A stretch of DNA of 64,000 nt, from assembly GCF_032118995.1 (NCBI RefSeq), contig NC_092660.1:17222501-17286500 (forward strand), written 5' to 3'. Source of the stretch: Asterias amurensis. Lineage: Eukaryota; Echinodermata; Asteroidea; Forcipulatida; Asteriidae. Below, one piece after another: positions 22,902 to 35,700 of this stretch. Both the position numbers and the translations under genes were made by a program. Position 1 is the stretch's first letter. Every line of letters begins with the position of its first letter. Under the pieces are notes generated by a model. That model was not told the DNA's origin. It worked only from the letters and a program-made list of their open reading frames with translations, and ran no database searches.

Positions 22902-23615
22902 AGGCATCTATAGTTAATGTCGGTTTACAGCAAATATCTTAAAATGAGTGTATAGGCCCCTAACCACCCGCGTCTAATGTTGGTTTACATCAACTAACTA
23001 ACTAACTAGTAACAGGCATCTATAGTTAATGTCGGTTTACATCAAACTATCTTAAAATTCGTACGAGTGTAGGCCCCCAACCACCCACGTCTAATGTTGG
23101 TTTACATCAACTAACTAACTAACTAGTAACAGGCATCTATAGTTAATGTCGGTTTACATCAAACTATCTTAAAATTCGTACGAGTGTAGGCCCCCAACCA
23201 CTCACGTCTAATGTTGGTTTACATCAACTAACTAACTAACTAGTAACAGGCATCTATAGTTAATGTCGGTTTACATCAAACTATATTAAAATTCGTACGA
23301 GTGTAGGCCCCCAACCACCCACGTCTAATGTTGGTTTACATCAACTAACTAACTAACTAGTAACAGGCATCTATAGTTAATGTCAGTTTACATCAAACTA
23401 TCTTAAACGAGTGTAGGCCCCCAACCACCCACGTCTAATGTTGGTTTACATCAACTAACTAACTAGTAACAGGCATCTATGTTAATGTCGGTTTACATCA
23501 AACTATCTTAAAATTCGTACGAGTGTAGGCCCCAACCACCCACGTCTAATGTTGGTTTACATCAACTAACTAACTAACTAACTAGTAACAGGCATCTATG
23601 TTAGTGTGGGTTTAC
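22902..23615. repeat. Minisatellite with 117-bp period
   Basis: AGGCATCTATAGTTAATGTC recurs at 22902, 23014, 23131, 23248 and 23365, with variant starts at 23471 and 23590. Each unit is itself two half-units that share the core AATGT(C/T)GGTTTACATCAA, separated by CTAACTAACTAACTAGTAAC. It sits in the 3' flank of gene B. Confidence 0.92.
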
Positions 23616-23702
23616 ATAAAATCACTATATAGTAACCACGAGAGGCATAACGTTAATGCTTGTTTACATCGTATCTCTTGACTACCGGAAACCACCAGAC
23701 AT

Positions 23703-23768
23703 CTAATTGTCATCGAACTCTGGCTTGATGACGCTGAAATTCTCGTAGACTGCTGACAACGCGTGTGC
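23703..23768 (-). CDS. Gene B exon 27: C-terminal tail
   Basis: 22 codons including the stop: [25 protein letters not shown] (Tyr about 1256) fits the pY-x-N consensus for Grb2-type SH2 domains and aligns with the YEKF at the end of vertebrate Tie2. The TAG stop at 23705-23703 lies in sequence resembling a unit of the neighbouring minisatellite. Confidence 0.85.
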   Translation of the reverse strand, partial: AHALSAVYENFSVIKPEFDDN

Positions 23769-26700
23769 CTATAAAAACCAAATAACATTAAACACAACAT
23801 TATTATTATCTGTGACAGCAAGCAACAGATATATGAATGACGACTATCACTATAACTTTTAGCACTATGTGCTTCCCTACAAACAAAACAATAGACGATG
23901 TAAGAAACATATTAATTTATCATTCCACCTAAATATTGTCATAGTACATTTATGTTTTTCTCGCAGAACCATCAGAGTTCTTATCGAGAGCTTCTTTTTG
24001 TATGTTTTTGTGACATATTAACTTAATTTAAGGATTTACCTTAAAAACAATAAACACGATGACTTACTTTATCAACTGGAACATTTCCTATTTTGTTCAG
24101 CACTTCAGTGATCTCTCTGAAGCTTGGGCGCTTGTTTGAGTCTTTCCTCCAGCACTTTAACATCAACGCATAACTGAGGAATTCAAATACAAACAACAGT
24201 TATGAAATATTGTTTCTATGCTATAAACAATAAGCAAAAACGCCGAAACAATTTGTATAACTGTTTCAGATTGATCACAAACGAAATGCTTAGCATAATC
24301 GACACTGCACACAATGAAGCAGTTTGTTGACTTAAAGGATGTTGAACTGTAAGACTATCCTACAGCTTATACTCTCTCAGAAAATAAATATTAATTAATG
24401 GAATGCTAGGTGGCAGCAGACTTACCAGATGTCCATGGGTGCACCCCAGTATTAAATAAAAATCTTATTCAACCAACGCTAAATGTTACATATTCAAAAA
24501 CACACAAAAAATATTTTAAAGTCCCTCATTCATTCACAACAAAAACACAAACATGCAGTGACATCTGAACTTCAGTTTTCTTTTATATTTTTTATAATTA
24601 TGGGTAGTCCGGGGTCCCCCAAGCTACGGCCGTCGCAAAAAAGAAAAAAAACACGTCTCAAAGGTGATTACTTCGAAACCCAGAAGCAGCCATCTTGGGA
24701 AAGGGATCATACCGCTGGTGAACAAATTAGGACCATTTTAGTCGGGGCCTGGCTCACCCAAACCACCCAAAATTGTTAGTCAGTAACCCCAGGATACATT
24801 AATGGGCCATATTTTAACAATCCCTGAAAATATTGGCCCTCAAATCTGTCGTTTACAGAAAATTTTGAGGACCTACAAATTATTAATGAGGCTCGGTGCA
24901 TTGATTCAGTTTCTATTATACTGGGGTCACCTCCTTGTCTATACGTATAGTTCTGAGAATGCGCACATAACTGAGAACAAGTTTGCTGCCACCAAGCGTT
25001 TCAAAAGTAACCCATTATAGGAACAGGTTGTCTAGAAAGTCTCTAAAATTATAATTCTGAGGGTATGTTTAAAGACACTAGACATTATTGGTAATGGTCA
25101 AAGACTAGTCTTCTCACCTGCTGTATATCAAAATATTATGCATAAAATAACAAACCTGTGCAAATTTGAGCTCAATCGGTCATCGAAGTTGCGAGAAAAT
25201 AATGAAAGAAAAAACACCCTTGTCACACGAAGTTGTGTGCTTTCAAAATTCTAAAATCTCGAGACCTCAAGTTCTAAATCTGAGGTCTCGAAATCAAATT
25301 CGTGGAAAATACTTCTTTCTCGAAACTACGTTACTACAGAGGGGCCGTTTCTAACAATGTTTCATAACTAACAGCTCCCCATTTCTCGTGTCCACTGCCT
25401 TTAATTTGTTTCCAAATGTTTATTTCTAGTAGGATTTGATTTATTATTCTTACATGTCATCCGGGCAGTTTTCAGGTTGAGGCATCCGGTATCCATCCAG
25501 TAAATGATCAGCCAGGTTTTTGGTTTGGATACCAGGGTAGGGCGTTCCACCTAATAAGAGGTCAACACAAATGCTATTTTATAAGGTGGTTATTTTATAA
25601 ATCGTTTTTTTTTTCTCTCTGAAATTCCACTGCAGCAGACCAAACGCATTGCATGGTTTAAAGCCATTGGACACTTTCAGTAAACAGTATTATCCAAAGG
25701 CCCACAAAATAACAAACCTGTGAAAATTAAGGGTCAACCGGTCATCGGGGTAGGGAGAAAATAACGGGGAAAACCCAACCTTGTTTCCGCACGTTTCGCC
25801 GTGTCATGACACACGTGTTTAAAATAAATCCGTAATTCTCGACAACGAGAATTGATAATTGTTTTACCGTTTTCTCGAAAAGTAAAGCATTTTATGGAAT
25901 AATATTTCAAGAGAAGTCTTTCACCATTACCTTCTGTAAACCCTGTAAGTTATTTGTAAATCTGTGAACTTTTTTTTCTGTGCCGAAAGTGTATAATGGC
26001 TTTAAAGGCACTGGACACATTTGGTAATTGCAGATCAGTCTTCTAACTTGGTGTATATCAACATTTGCACAAAATAACAAACCTGTGAAAATTTGATTAA
26101 ATTGGTCGACGAAGATTTTTAAAACCCAAGTTAACAGTTTAGTTTATTCACATTCCACTCATCAAAACACATAATATCTTAGTGACAAAAGCTTTATTTT
26201 GAAAAAATACCACTTCCAGGTGACTTAAATGTTTTTTGGTTTTTTTTCAATCAACTTGCTTACTAGTGCCATGTTCAGCGTTATATATAAGTGTTGGTAT
26301 TATCTTTATGATCCGGTCAAGTATGAAGTTATGAATAGGTTTTTTTTTGTGAGGTATGTTGGGTAGATGGGTTCGGTCCTAATTTGGATTATTATCAAAC
26401 ATTATTTTAGTGAGTATAGTGCGCTACCAGTACATACCGAATGTCACAATCTCCCAGAGTAGGACTCCATAGGACCATCTATATTTAAAAAAAAAATAAA
26501 AAATAAGAAATACAAAAAAAATGTGTACATGCAATGAATATTTTAGCATGAACAAAAATTGCAGTAATCAAATTTAGTAAACTTTCATAAAGTTAATAAA
26601 ATAATGCTCATATTTCCATTATATATCACAGTAAAGCTTAGACATTAGACATTCTCATAGGTTTGTGCAGAGGAATATAAATGCTGCTTTTCGATATTTG

Positions 26701-29700
26701 ACATTTGACATTCATATAGGTTTGTACAGTGAAAAAAGCAGCATTGATGTTCGCTGTACAAACCAATGTGAATGTCCAGTGTCCAATAACAAAATAACAC
26801 TCTATAGCAACTATAATGTATTCATGTAGCTCAGCATTCCTTGTCTGCTTCAACGTAATGAATTATTCATGAGCGTTAACTTACACGTCACTTTTAGAGA
26901 CATAACGTCGATGCGTCAGGGATTCAATGGCCAACCAGCGAACAGGAATCCGGGTCTAAAATAGGCACACATAAGAACATTGCATCAAGGCATGTTGTGG
27001 TTTTAAGGGTAATGAAATAAATATTCACAATTATGAATGGTAATAATTTTTATATTTAGATTCCTTAGATTCCTGAACACAAACGTCCTGTCTTCTAGAA
27101 AGTCCGAAATCAGAAACCTTGGCGACCAACTCTCCCCCAAGAAGAATGTTTCTCGCAGCCAAATCACGGTGAATTATGATTGAAGAAAAGCAAACCCACA
27201 ACTATGAATTACGATCATATTTGAAATGGGCACAGATAAGAACATTGCATCATTGCATGTTATAGCTTTATGGTTAAAGAAATGCAAATTCACAACTATA
27301 AATATTTACAATAAATATTTAAGATATCATGCCTTCGTCCCTGCAGTGGACCAAGAAGAGCAAAAAAATACCATAAAATCAACACAAAATGAGACTAATA
27401 AAATGATCAGTTAGTTTTCCATCTTCAACTATTTACCTTAGATTCCTGAACATAGACGTCCTCTCCTCTTGAAAGTCCGAAATCAGAAACCTTGGCGACC
27501 AACTCTTCCCCAAGAAGTATGTTTCTCGCAGCCAAATCACGGTGAATAATCTGCAACGAACAATAATGCTTTTTCTTCATAGTCGAAAATGGTCTGCACA
27601 CTAGGCCTATACTTTACAATTTTAAAGACACTATTGATAGTCAAAGACCAGTGTATCTCAACATATTAATTAAATAACAAACCTGTGAAAACTTGAGCTC
27701 ATTTGGTCGTCGAAGTTGCGAGATAATAATGAAAGAAAAAACACCCTTGTCACACGAAGTTGTGTGCTTTCATACGCTTGATTTCGTGAGCTCAAATTCT
27801 AAATCCGAGTTCACGAAATCAAATTCGTAGAAAATTACTTCTTTCTCGAAAACTACGTTACTTCAGAGGGAGCCGTTTCTCACAAAGTTTTATATTATCA
27901 ACGTCTCCCATTTACTTGTTACCAAGTGAGGTTTTATGCTAATAATTATTTTGAGCAATTACCAATGGATTTGGAGGCAACTTCAAAAATCACTTACTCC
28001 TGCGACCGAGAGATGTTGCATTCCTTTAGCAACGTCTTCACCAAACTTCATCAATTGTGCCATAGTAACAGGAGAAGCTTTGTATTTAGACTGCTCCCGT
28101 TTTAGCTGAATTGGGCGATTTTTACGCAGATAGTTACGAAGGTTATCGCCTGGAACAAACTCCAATGCAACGTACAAAATTCCTTGGTGCAAATGACAGA
28201 CAAAATTTTTAATTTTTTTTACAAATAAAAAAATAAAAAAGCACATCTTTGAACAGGTTGGTGGTTAACACAATACTTTACTTATAAGATCTACTAGGCC
28301 TTTGGTTCAACACTCAAATTGTATAAATTGTGTATGATACACATTTAAAACTATTCAAAGTTTAGCTTAAACGAAAAAAAATAAAATGGCTTAAAACCTA
28401 CCATCATGACAGGACGCCCCCAAGAGGCCAACAACATTTGGATGAGTTGTGATTGAAGTCATTGTCTGAAACTCTTTCAAGAAATCATCAGCAGCGTTCT
28501 TTGGGGATCCACCTGAAGATCATAAAAACAAAATGTGTTCAAAATGTAAAGCCCATTAAAGCATTAGGATGTGACCATAAGTAACAATAATAGTACAAAT
28601 TGCGCCATATAGGCCTACAAAGCAAGAAAAGGAAACAAGAAAAACATCATTGACCAAATTTTGTAATAAAAAAAATTACAAAATTAATTGGTGTAGTTTG
28701 ACATGGATTGATTCTTTATTCGGTTTTTATAGTGACAAACTGAACTATTCCTGACCTTTGAGGATTTTGATGGCTGCTTTTATGACTTGTCTTTTCTTCT
28801 TAATTCCACCAAGACGTACTTCTCCAAAGTTTCCTTTCCCGAGTATGGTATCTTCAACAATCAAATGATCCCATTGAATTTCCCAGTCGCCTGCCCAGAG
28901 TGGAAGACCGACGTCCTCATAGATGTCCTTGTCGTCATTTAAATGTACAGCGGTTGATGATTGGTTTGTTGTGACAGTGCGATTCAAATCCTATACGAGT
29001 CATTAAAGAGAAACTGTCCGTTTGGGTAATCACTCTTAAAATTATGGCATTAAACTTTTGGTTAGAAGCCTACTGCAGCTTTCGGTAGTACAAATCATCT
29101 TCAGAAACATTTTACTTGGAAGTAATGTGGTTATGTAGGCCTAATAATGTATCAGTTTTTATTCCCAACATTTGAAGCTGAGACGCACTACTGCATAAAT
29201 GCTTCAGATTGTGTATTAGGGATTATTTTTCCTGCGTTGACATAATTCAGTCCGGTTTTTCGGCGATATCTTAAAAAATGCAAAATTTCACGTTTGTTTA
29301 ACACTCACATTTATGTAGGATTGAAACGATCAAACTTTCCATCAACCGAAGATATAGTTTTCCTTTGACGCCATTCAATTAACTGGTCTAAAACGCATAA
29401 CCTTAACCGTTTTTCTTGTTATTCGTTGTCGTGTAGTTTGTTTTTGGTAATGTGAGGGTTTTGTTCTGTTAGTTCCAAATGAAGTGCTGACGGTGGGGAA
29501 TTGAGCTGGTATACAACTACACCACAACAAGGCAGGGTAAGAATGAGCAACACAGCAAAAATTTTGCAGTTGACGATTTTCTTTGAACATACCAATGTGT
29601 AATACAAACTTTCTGTACATGAATTATTTAAAATTAAAATAATGTCTTATTTCGTCTTACCAGTCCTTCATTGGGTCCACTAGAGGCAGCCAGAAGATCG

Positions 29701-32700
29701 TTGCGGTCTTTTCTCCTCCATTTTAGGATTAAAATTGGAACAACAATTAAGACTATAAGACCTAAGATGATAACTGGAGCAATCAATGGGTTTGCAGTTG
29801 GCGCTGAAGAGAGAGCTGAAAAAAAAGTAAATTTAGTTAAGTGAATACTTATCTTGGTTGGCGACCCTGTTTTTGTATTATTCACCGGTAGAGGGCGCTC
29901 CATAAACTGTTTGAGAGACTCACTTGGAAGGACTGAGCAAGTCTACAAGTTTGCATCGTGTGATAATATCTCTTCTCAAGTAATTTGTAATATCGGCAAC
30001 TACGTCAACAAAACTTGAACGTCTCTTATCACAAGACTAAGTATATCGACAAACCAGAGTTAGTGCCGAAGTGGGGGTCTTCTGGACTTGATCAATCATC
30101 CCCTAACAAACATTTCAGAATAATCATAAAATAAATGAAGACCACGTATATCTTAAATACTCAAATAATAATAAAACTAGTACACATGTATCTTTACCTT
30201 GTACAGCGACTGGTTGTGAGTAGGTGACTGTAGCATACTGTATAAAAAAAATAAAAAATAAATAGTACAATTTGTAAACTTGTATGTAATGTTCCTGGGT
30301 AAAAAAAAAAAAACGGTCTGCATATTCGTGCATATTATGTAAATGTGAAGCGAGCTTGACGTCACAAATTGCCCGACGGAGCTCCCAAACATAGTTGTGA
30401 CGTCAATGATCAGGGCTTAACAAGTAAAGTCAGGATTGACAACGATTTGAAAACTTACTGCACGATCACATCGTGGGAATGTATTGATATGTTATGATAT
30501 GTAAATGTTTACCGTTCCATTGCTACGGCTAACCGCTCCAACACGAATGTCGTACGTTGCTCCTTTGTCTAGTGGTACATTGAGGTAGCCTCCATACATT
30601 TTATCATCTCCAACTACAAAAGAGTCTTGAACCATCTCTTTGGATAGTTCAGCTGCAATGTAGTCGTCGTGAGAGTCCTCAGAGTGGATGGGGTCTAGAG
30701 CTTCTCTCTTCCTCTTGGATTCAGTCTTCTTTACATGAATCACGTAGGATCTATAGCATGAAGAATAAAATGAAGAGAATGTATCCATTTGGTTCAATGA
30801 TGTTACACTGGTCAGAGTTGACCAGGAGGCCTGACCCGTTTTCATGTGAGCCCAACCCAGGAATTAGTTAAAATAAATCTGGGATTTTGCTTCGGGTTCT
30901 GCCTCCGTTTGATCCATTTCTTAGTCACTTTGACTCAATACGGGTCATACCGACCCAAAATGAGTCAGTCCCCCACTGAAACTGGAATTATTGTCAATAT
31001 TGTTAACAACAGTTTTTTTAGTGTAGAGTAGTATTAATAGCTCTCTTAAAAATGTGCTGTAAGCTCTGGAATGATAACAAAAACATTAGAAAGCGCAGAA
31101 TCCGCCGAAAGGGCGCCCAAGGCGCTTTACACAAACAATGGCTTCAAGGTAAGAAACAAAGTGCACAATGTAGGACTAAAGCCACAGTTGTGAATAAAAT
31201 TTACTAAAAAGTAAAGAGAATATGCTTAATAGGTTTTGCTAACTTTCGTCTTATTTTTGTTGTGTCATTTAAAAAAAATGTATTATGAATGTTAAAATTA
31301 TTGTTGAATAATACTTACGTGATATATACGTCATCAGGTACGCGGCTGAGATTGATAGTGACCGTAGTATCTGTGGCGTCGCTTGGATTTGAGCTTGGTA
31401 CCGGGGGTGAAGGAGGGTCTAGAATAATTCCATACAATGAAAAAATTAAAAAGTAAAACAGTCAGTTTGCCATGTGGTTTATTATTTGTATTTGAAATGA
31501 AAAGCTGCATCCCTTGGGTGATTCCCTGGCTGCCGCTTCCCAAGTTGTATCGTAAACTTGGGTGTGATCATTAGTTACATGGCAGCTGTATGTAAAGGTT
31601 GTATGGCTTCTGATTTGCACCCCATTCCGTTTTACATTGACCAATTAGGGAGACCACCAACATGGATAGTTCTGTTGGTAGAGCACCGGCTCGTTAATCC
31701 GGAGGTCGTTGGATCAAGTCCCGCTTTAGTTATTTTTCTTTGTTCAACACCCTGTGTTTTTTATACTACGCTTAGGCCTATAAATGGAATTTGAATCGTA
31801 CAAAGTAATAATAATTGAAAGTTTATTTTCGGACGATGGTTGAATTATTCGTTAGCGAGTCCCGTAAACTAAATGAGTATTTTTCTTACTTTCCAGTGGC
31901 TTAGTAAACACTTCAAGTACTGCTGCATCGCTGGTGAATATTTGGTTTTGTGCTGAAATCTTCAACTCGTATCTAGTTGTTGGTTCGAGATTGGTTATTG
32001 TAGCCTGTAACTCATTTCCTAGTTCCTTATTCATGTACGCAGTATCTGCAGTAAAGTCCGCCTGGTGACGTTTCTCCACAGCTCTGTACTCCACCTATAG
32101 TCAGTGTGTTTGGAATCGAGAGGAATTTTAAGTCGTGTCCGTCTCTTTTTCAAATACGATCCGTTAGAACCGAGTGTGACATTTCTTATTTTAAAATAAA
32201 CAGAACGATAATTAGAATTAAAAAACGTGTTTCGAAACAATGTTTACACAATTATGTTGAGCTTTATACACGATTTGCCCGGCAAGCGTGTATCACTTTG
32301 ACACGAATACTCCAGGATAGATTTGACAGAAGTTTCTAATGTGAAAAATAAAAATAAAAATGGATCGATTCGTATATGCCTCACAGTGAACGTTACACAG
32401 TAACCCTATGTGACATCATTTACATTCCCATAACTTGGTGCTCACAATGGGAGACTTTTTGAAAGCTCTGCCACTAGAGGGCAGCAGACCTACCAGGTAA
32501 GGGTGCACAACTCCTATAGCAAACAATGGTAAATGCTAAACATTCAAAAATACTCAAAAAATATTTAGAAGTCTCTCAGCCTCTTGAAAATTAAATCAGA
32601 TACATTGTCATACAACTAAACTTCAGATTTCTTCTCATTTTTGGGTAGGTCACCATTTTGGAATTTTTGCTAATTACCCCAGAAGAAACACTCCCAAAAC

Positions 32701-35700
32701 CTCATGCACACCGCTTGCTTTCATAGGGGAACTCGTGTCCAGTACGTCCTGTTCCAGAACAGTTTGGTTTATGCTGGCATTGTGTTATGAAAAACAAAAA
32801 TACAGTTTGGCTAAATCTAAAATACAAAATCAAAAACACGCAAAACACAAGGTATTTGCTGTCAGTGACCGTCACTCATGCTTCTCCTATTCCTAAGTTG
32901 TTGACATTACCTGGTGAAGAGCGCCCTCTCTTGGTGAATGGCAGATAGTGTAAAGTTTCCCATTAGTTCATTACGGAAATTTAAGCTACATTAAAGACAT
33001 TTCAAAAACTCAGAAAGTATATACATCATTTTTAGTGAGCGAGTGTTACATTACCTTTTGAATGACAACCTTTTGAATGAAACCTTTTGAATGACAGTTA
33101 ATTTGCTTAGGGGAATTTGGCAGTACGTGATCAAATAAGTCCACTGATGGGAAAAGGAATTACATAGAGATACCAGGTGTAAGTTGCCAGATGGAAAGGA
33201 TTTGCCTTTTTTGGCCCCTTTCTTTAATGGAGAGTTCCCGTAATGGTAGCCCTGGGGTGGATTTCACAAAGAGTTAGGACTAGTCTTATCTTGAGTTAGG
33301 ACCAGTTACTCGTCCTAACTTAGGACTGTCCATACAATTTGTATATCTCCTAGGACTAGTCCTAAGTTAAGACTAGTCCTAACTCTTTGTGAAATCGACC
33401 CCTGGTAGCATATTTTGTTAATATTTCAGAGTTAATGTGGTGAGCTTTATTGGCGAGTTTTTGTAAGACAATTTAGCCCAAGATGATTCTTTAATATGTG
33501 AAGTTTAAAATACTGTTAACACGATACATACGATGTAGTTCATGATTTGCCCATTTGGGTTCATCGGTGGATCCCATTCCAAGGTCACTGACATCTCAGT
33601 TTGATCCGTCGACCGAAGATTCTCGACTGGACCAGGAACTATGGTTTAATCAGAATTATCAATCAAGTCAAACGTGATAACCAAAGATTTAGACTAGTGT
33701 TTTTTATGTTTTTTAATGATTATAAAGACAGACATCGGTGTAAAATAAATATAGATTATAAAGACACTAAAAACTTTTGGTAGTTGTCAAAGACTAGTCT
33801 TCACGGTTGGTGTATCTCAACATATGCATAAAATAACAAACCTTTGATCGGTCGACAAAGTTGCGAGATATTAATGAAAGAAAAAAAAAACACTTGTCGC
33901 ACCATGGTCACACGAAGTTGTGTGCTTTCAGATGCTTGATTTCGAGACCTTAAATTCTAAGTCTGAGGTCTCAAAATCAAATTCGTTGAAAAATACTTCT
34001 TTCTCAAAAACCACGTCACTTCAGAGGGAGCTGTTTCTCACAATGTTCTATACTATCAACCTCTCCCCATTACTCGTAATCAAGAGAGGTTTTATGATAA
34101 TGTTTTTTTCGGGTAATTACCAATAGTGACCACTGGCTTTAAATATTGAAGTTTGTTTGATTATTTAATGAGTGAATACTATTGTCACTAAAGACGCCTA
34201 TCAGGAACGTAATCACTGTTGCTCACAAGCCCGAGGGAGCTTGTAGAGACAAGGGTGCTTGCTATGAGAACCATAAACACTGGGGTCAACACTACTCTTC
34301 CAGAATAAGTGTTCTTGGTTCTTTTACGTGAACTACCAATTCTAGTACACAATTAAAGGCCTACGACTTAAAGGAACACGTTGCCTTGGCTTGGTCGAGT
34401 TGGTCTTGTTATAACCGTTTATTATAAAATCGGTATGGTTAGAAAGATGTTGTAAAAGTAGAATACAATGGTCTACACAAATATGCCTCGAAATTGCGTG
34501 GTTTTCGTTTTACCTCGTCGACAAACACGGTCGGCCATTTATGGGAGTCAAAAAGTTTGTTACGCCGAGATGTTTTTACAAAATATAAGTTTGAGGGACA
34601 TCTTGATGATGTCATCAAGTGTCACTTGATGTCATCTTGTAGGTACACTTTCAAACATTTATATCGTTGTATGTAATACTCGAATGTATAATATGGTCTA
34701 ACGGTTACGATTAACTCACCCGAACCCTCCATGCATTCTCCAGTATCTTTAAGACACGTTCCTCCTTCTGCACAGTGGCATGTTTGTTTACAATCAGCAC
34801 CATACCTACCATCCGGGCATTCTGAAATAATATTAACAGTTTTATATTTTTCTCTAAGGATATGTCGGCTCTTCCTCATAAAAATGTAAGAAATACAAAA
34901 CATTGCTTATCACGCTTATACGCAATTGCTCAGGCCAGTCTATGCCTTTGTTATACCAAGAAGCATTCTCTCACCTAGTCTTGGTCCAAGACGTTACTGT
35001 ATCATACTCGTATCGCGGTGTCCTGACAGAGGGCGCGCTTGTAACCGAAGCTAGAAATCAAACCAATTATAGCCTTGCATTCTGTTGTTTGAATTGATCC
35101 CTTTCGGTGCGAATGTATTGGAATCAAGACTACGTCTTACCTTGCATACAGTCCAGTCCCATGTAGCCGGCAGCACAAGAGCATCCGTAAGGATCAGGAA
35201 GACAGAATAAATGAGCTTGGCAGGCGTTGTGGTGTGGATCATGACTATCAGAACAGCTGTATTGAGCGTCTTTACCAAACACATGACGACCATGAACTGA
35301 AATATGAAAGATGATCAAGTCATCATTGTTAGTATTTTAGGCTTCTAAATTAGGTATTAAAAACCTAAGTAACATGTTTTTACAGTTCGCAAAACATTTT
35401 TAATTGCGGCAAAGATGTCTTATCCTGCCACACAGTCTAATCTATTTCTACCTCCATGGTCTAATGACTTAGTGTTTAAACCTTTTTCACAGTTATCTCC
35501 ACTGAAGCCCGGAGCACAGATGCAGGTTCCTGTCCGATCACCACATATTCCTCCATTGTAGCATCGACGACATGCACCCAAGCACATCATTCCCCACATT
35601 CCTGATGGGCAAGCTGAAATAAATGTAAATGACAAAACGTATAGTATGATTTCAAACAAAATGAGCCACATCTATAGTATACATACAAAGTATTTAAGTT

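Noticed and set aside
22902..23615. CRISPR-like array
   Set aside because: Direct repeats have no unique spacers, units are 117 bp with internal homology, and the genome is animal.
29375..29620. 81-codon minus-strand frame between the transmembrane and kinase exons of gene B
   Set aside because: No similarity to juxtamembrane regions, and exon 18 joins exon 19 in phase 0 without it.
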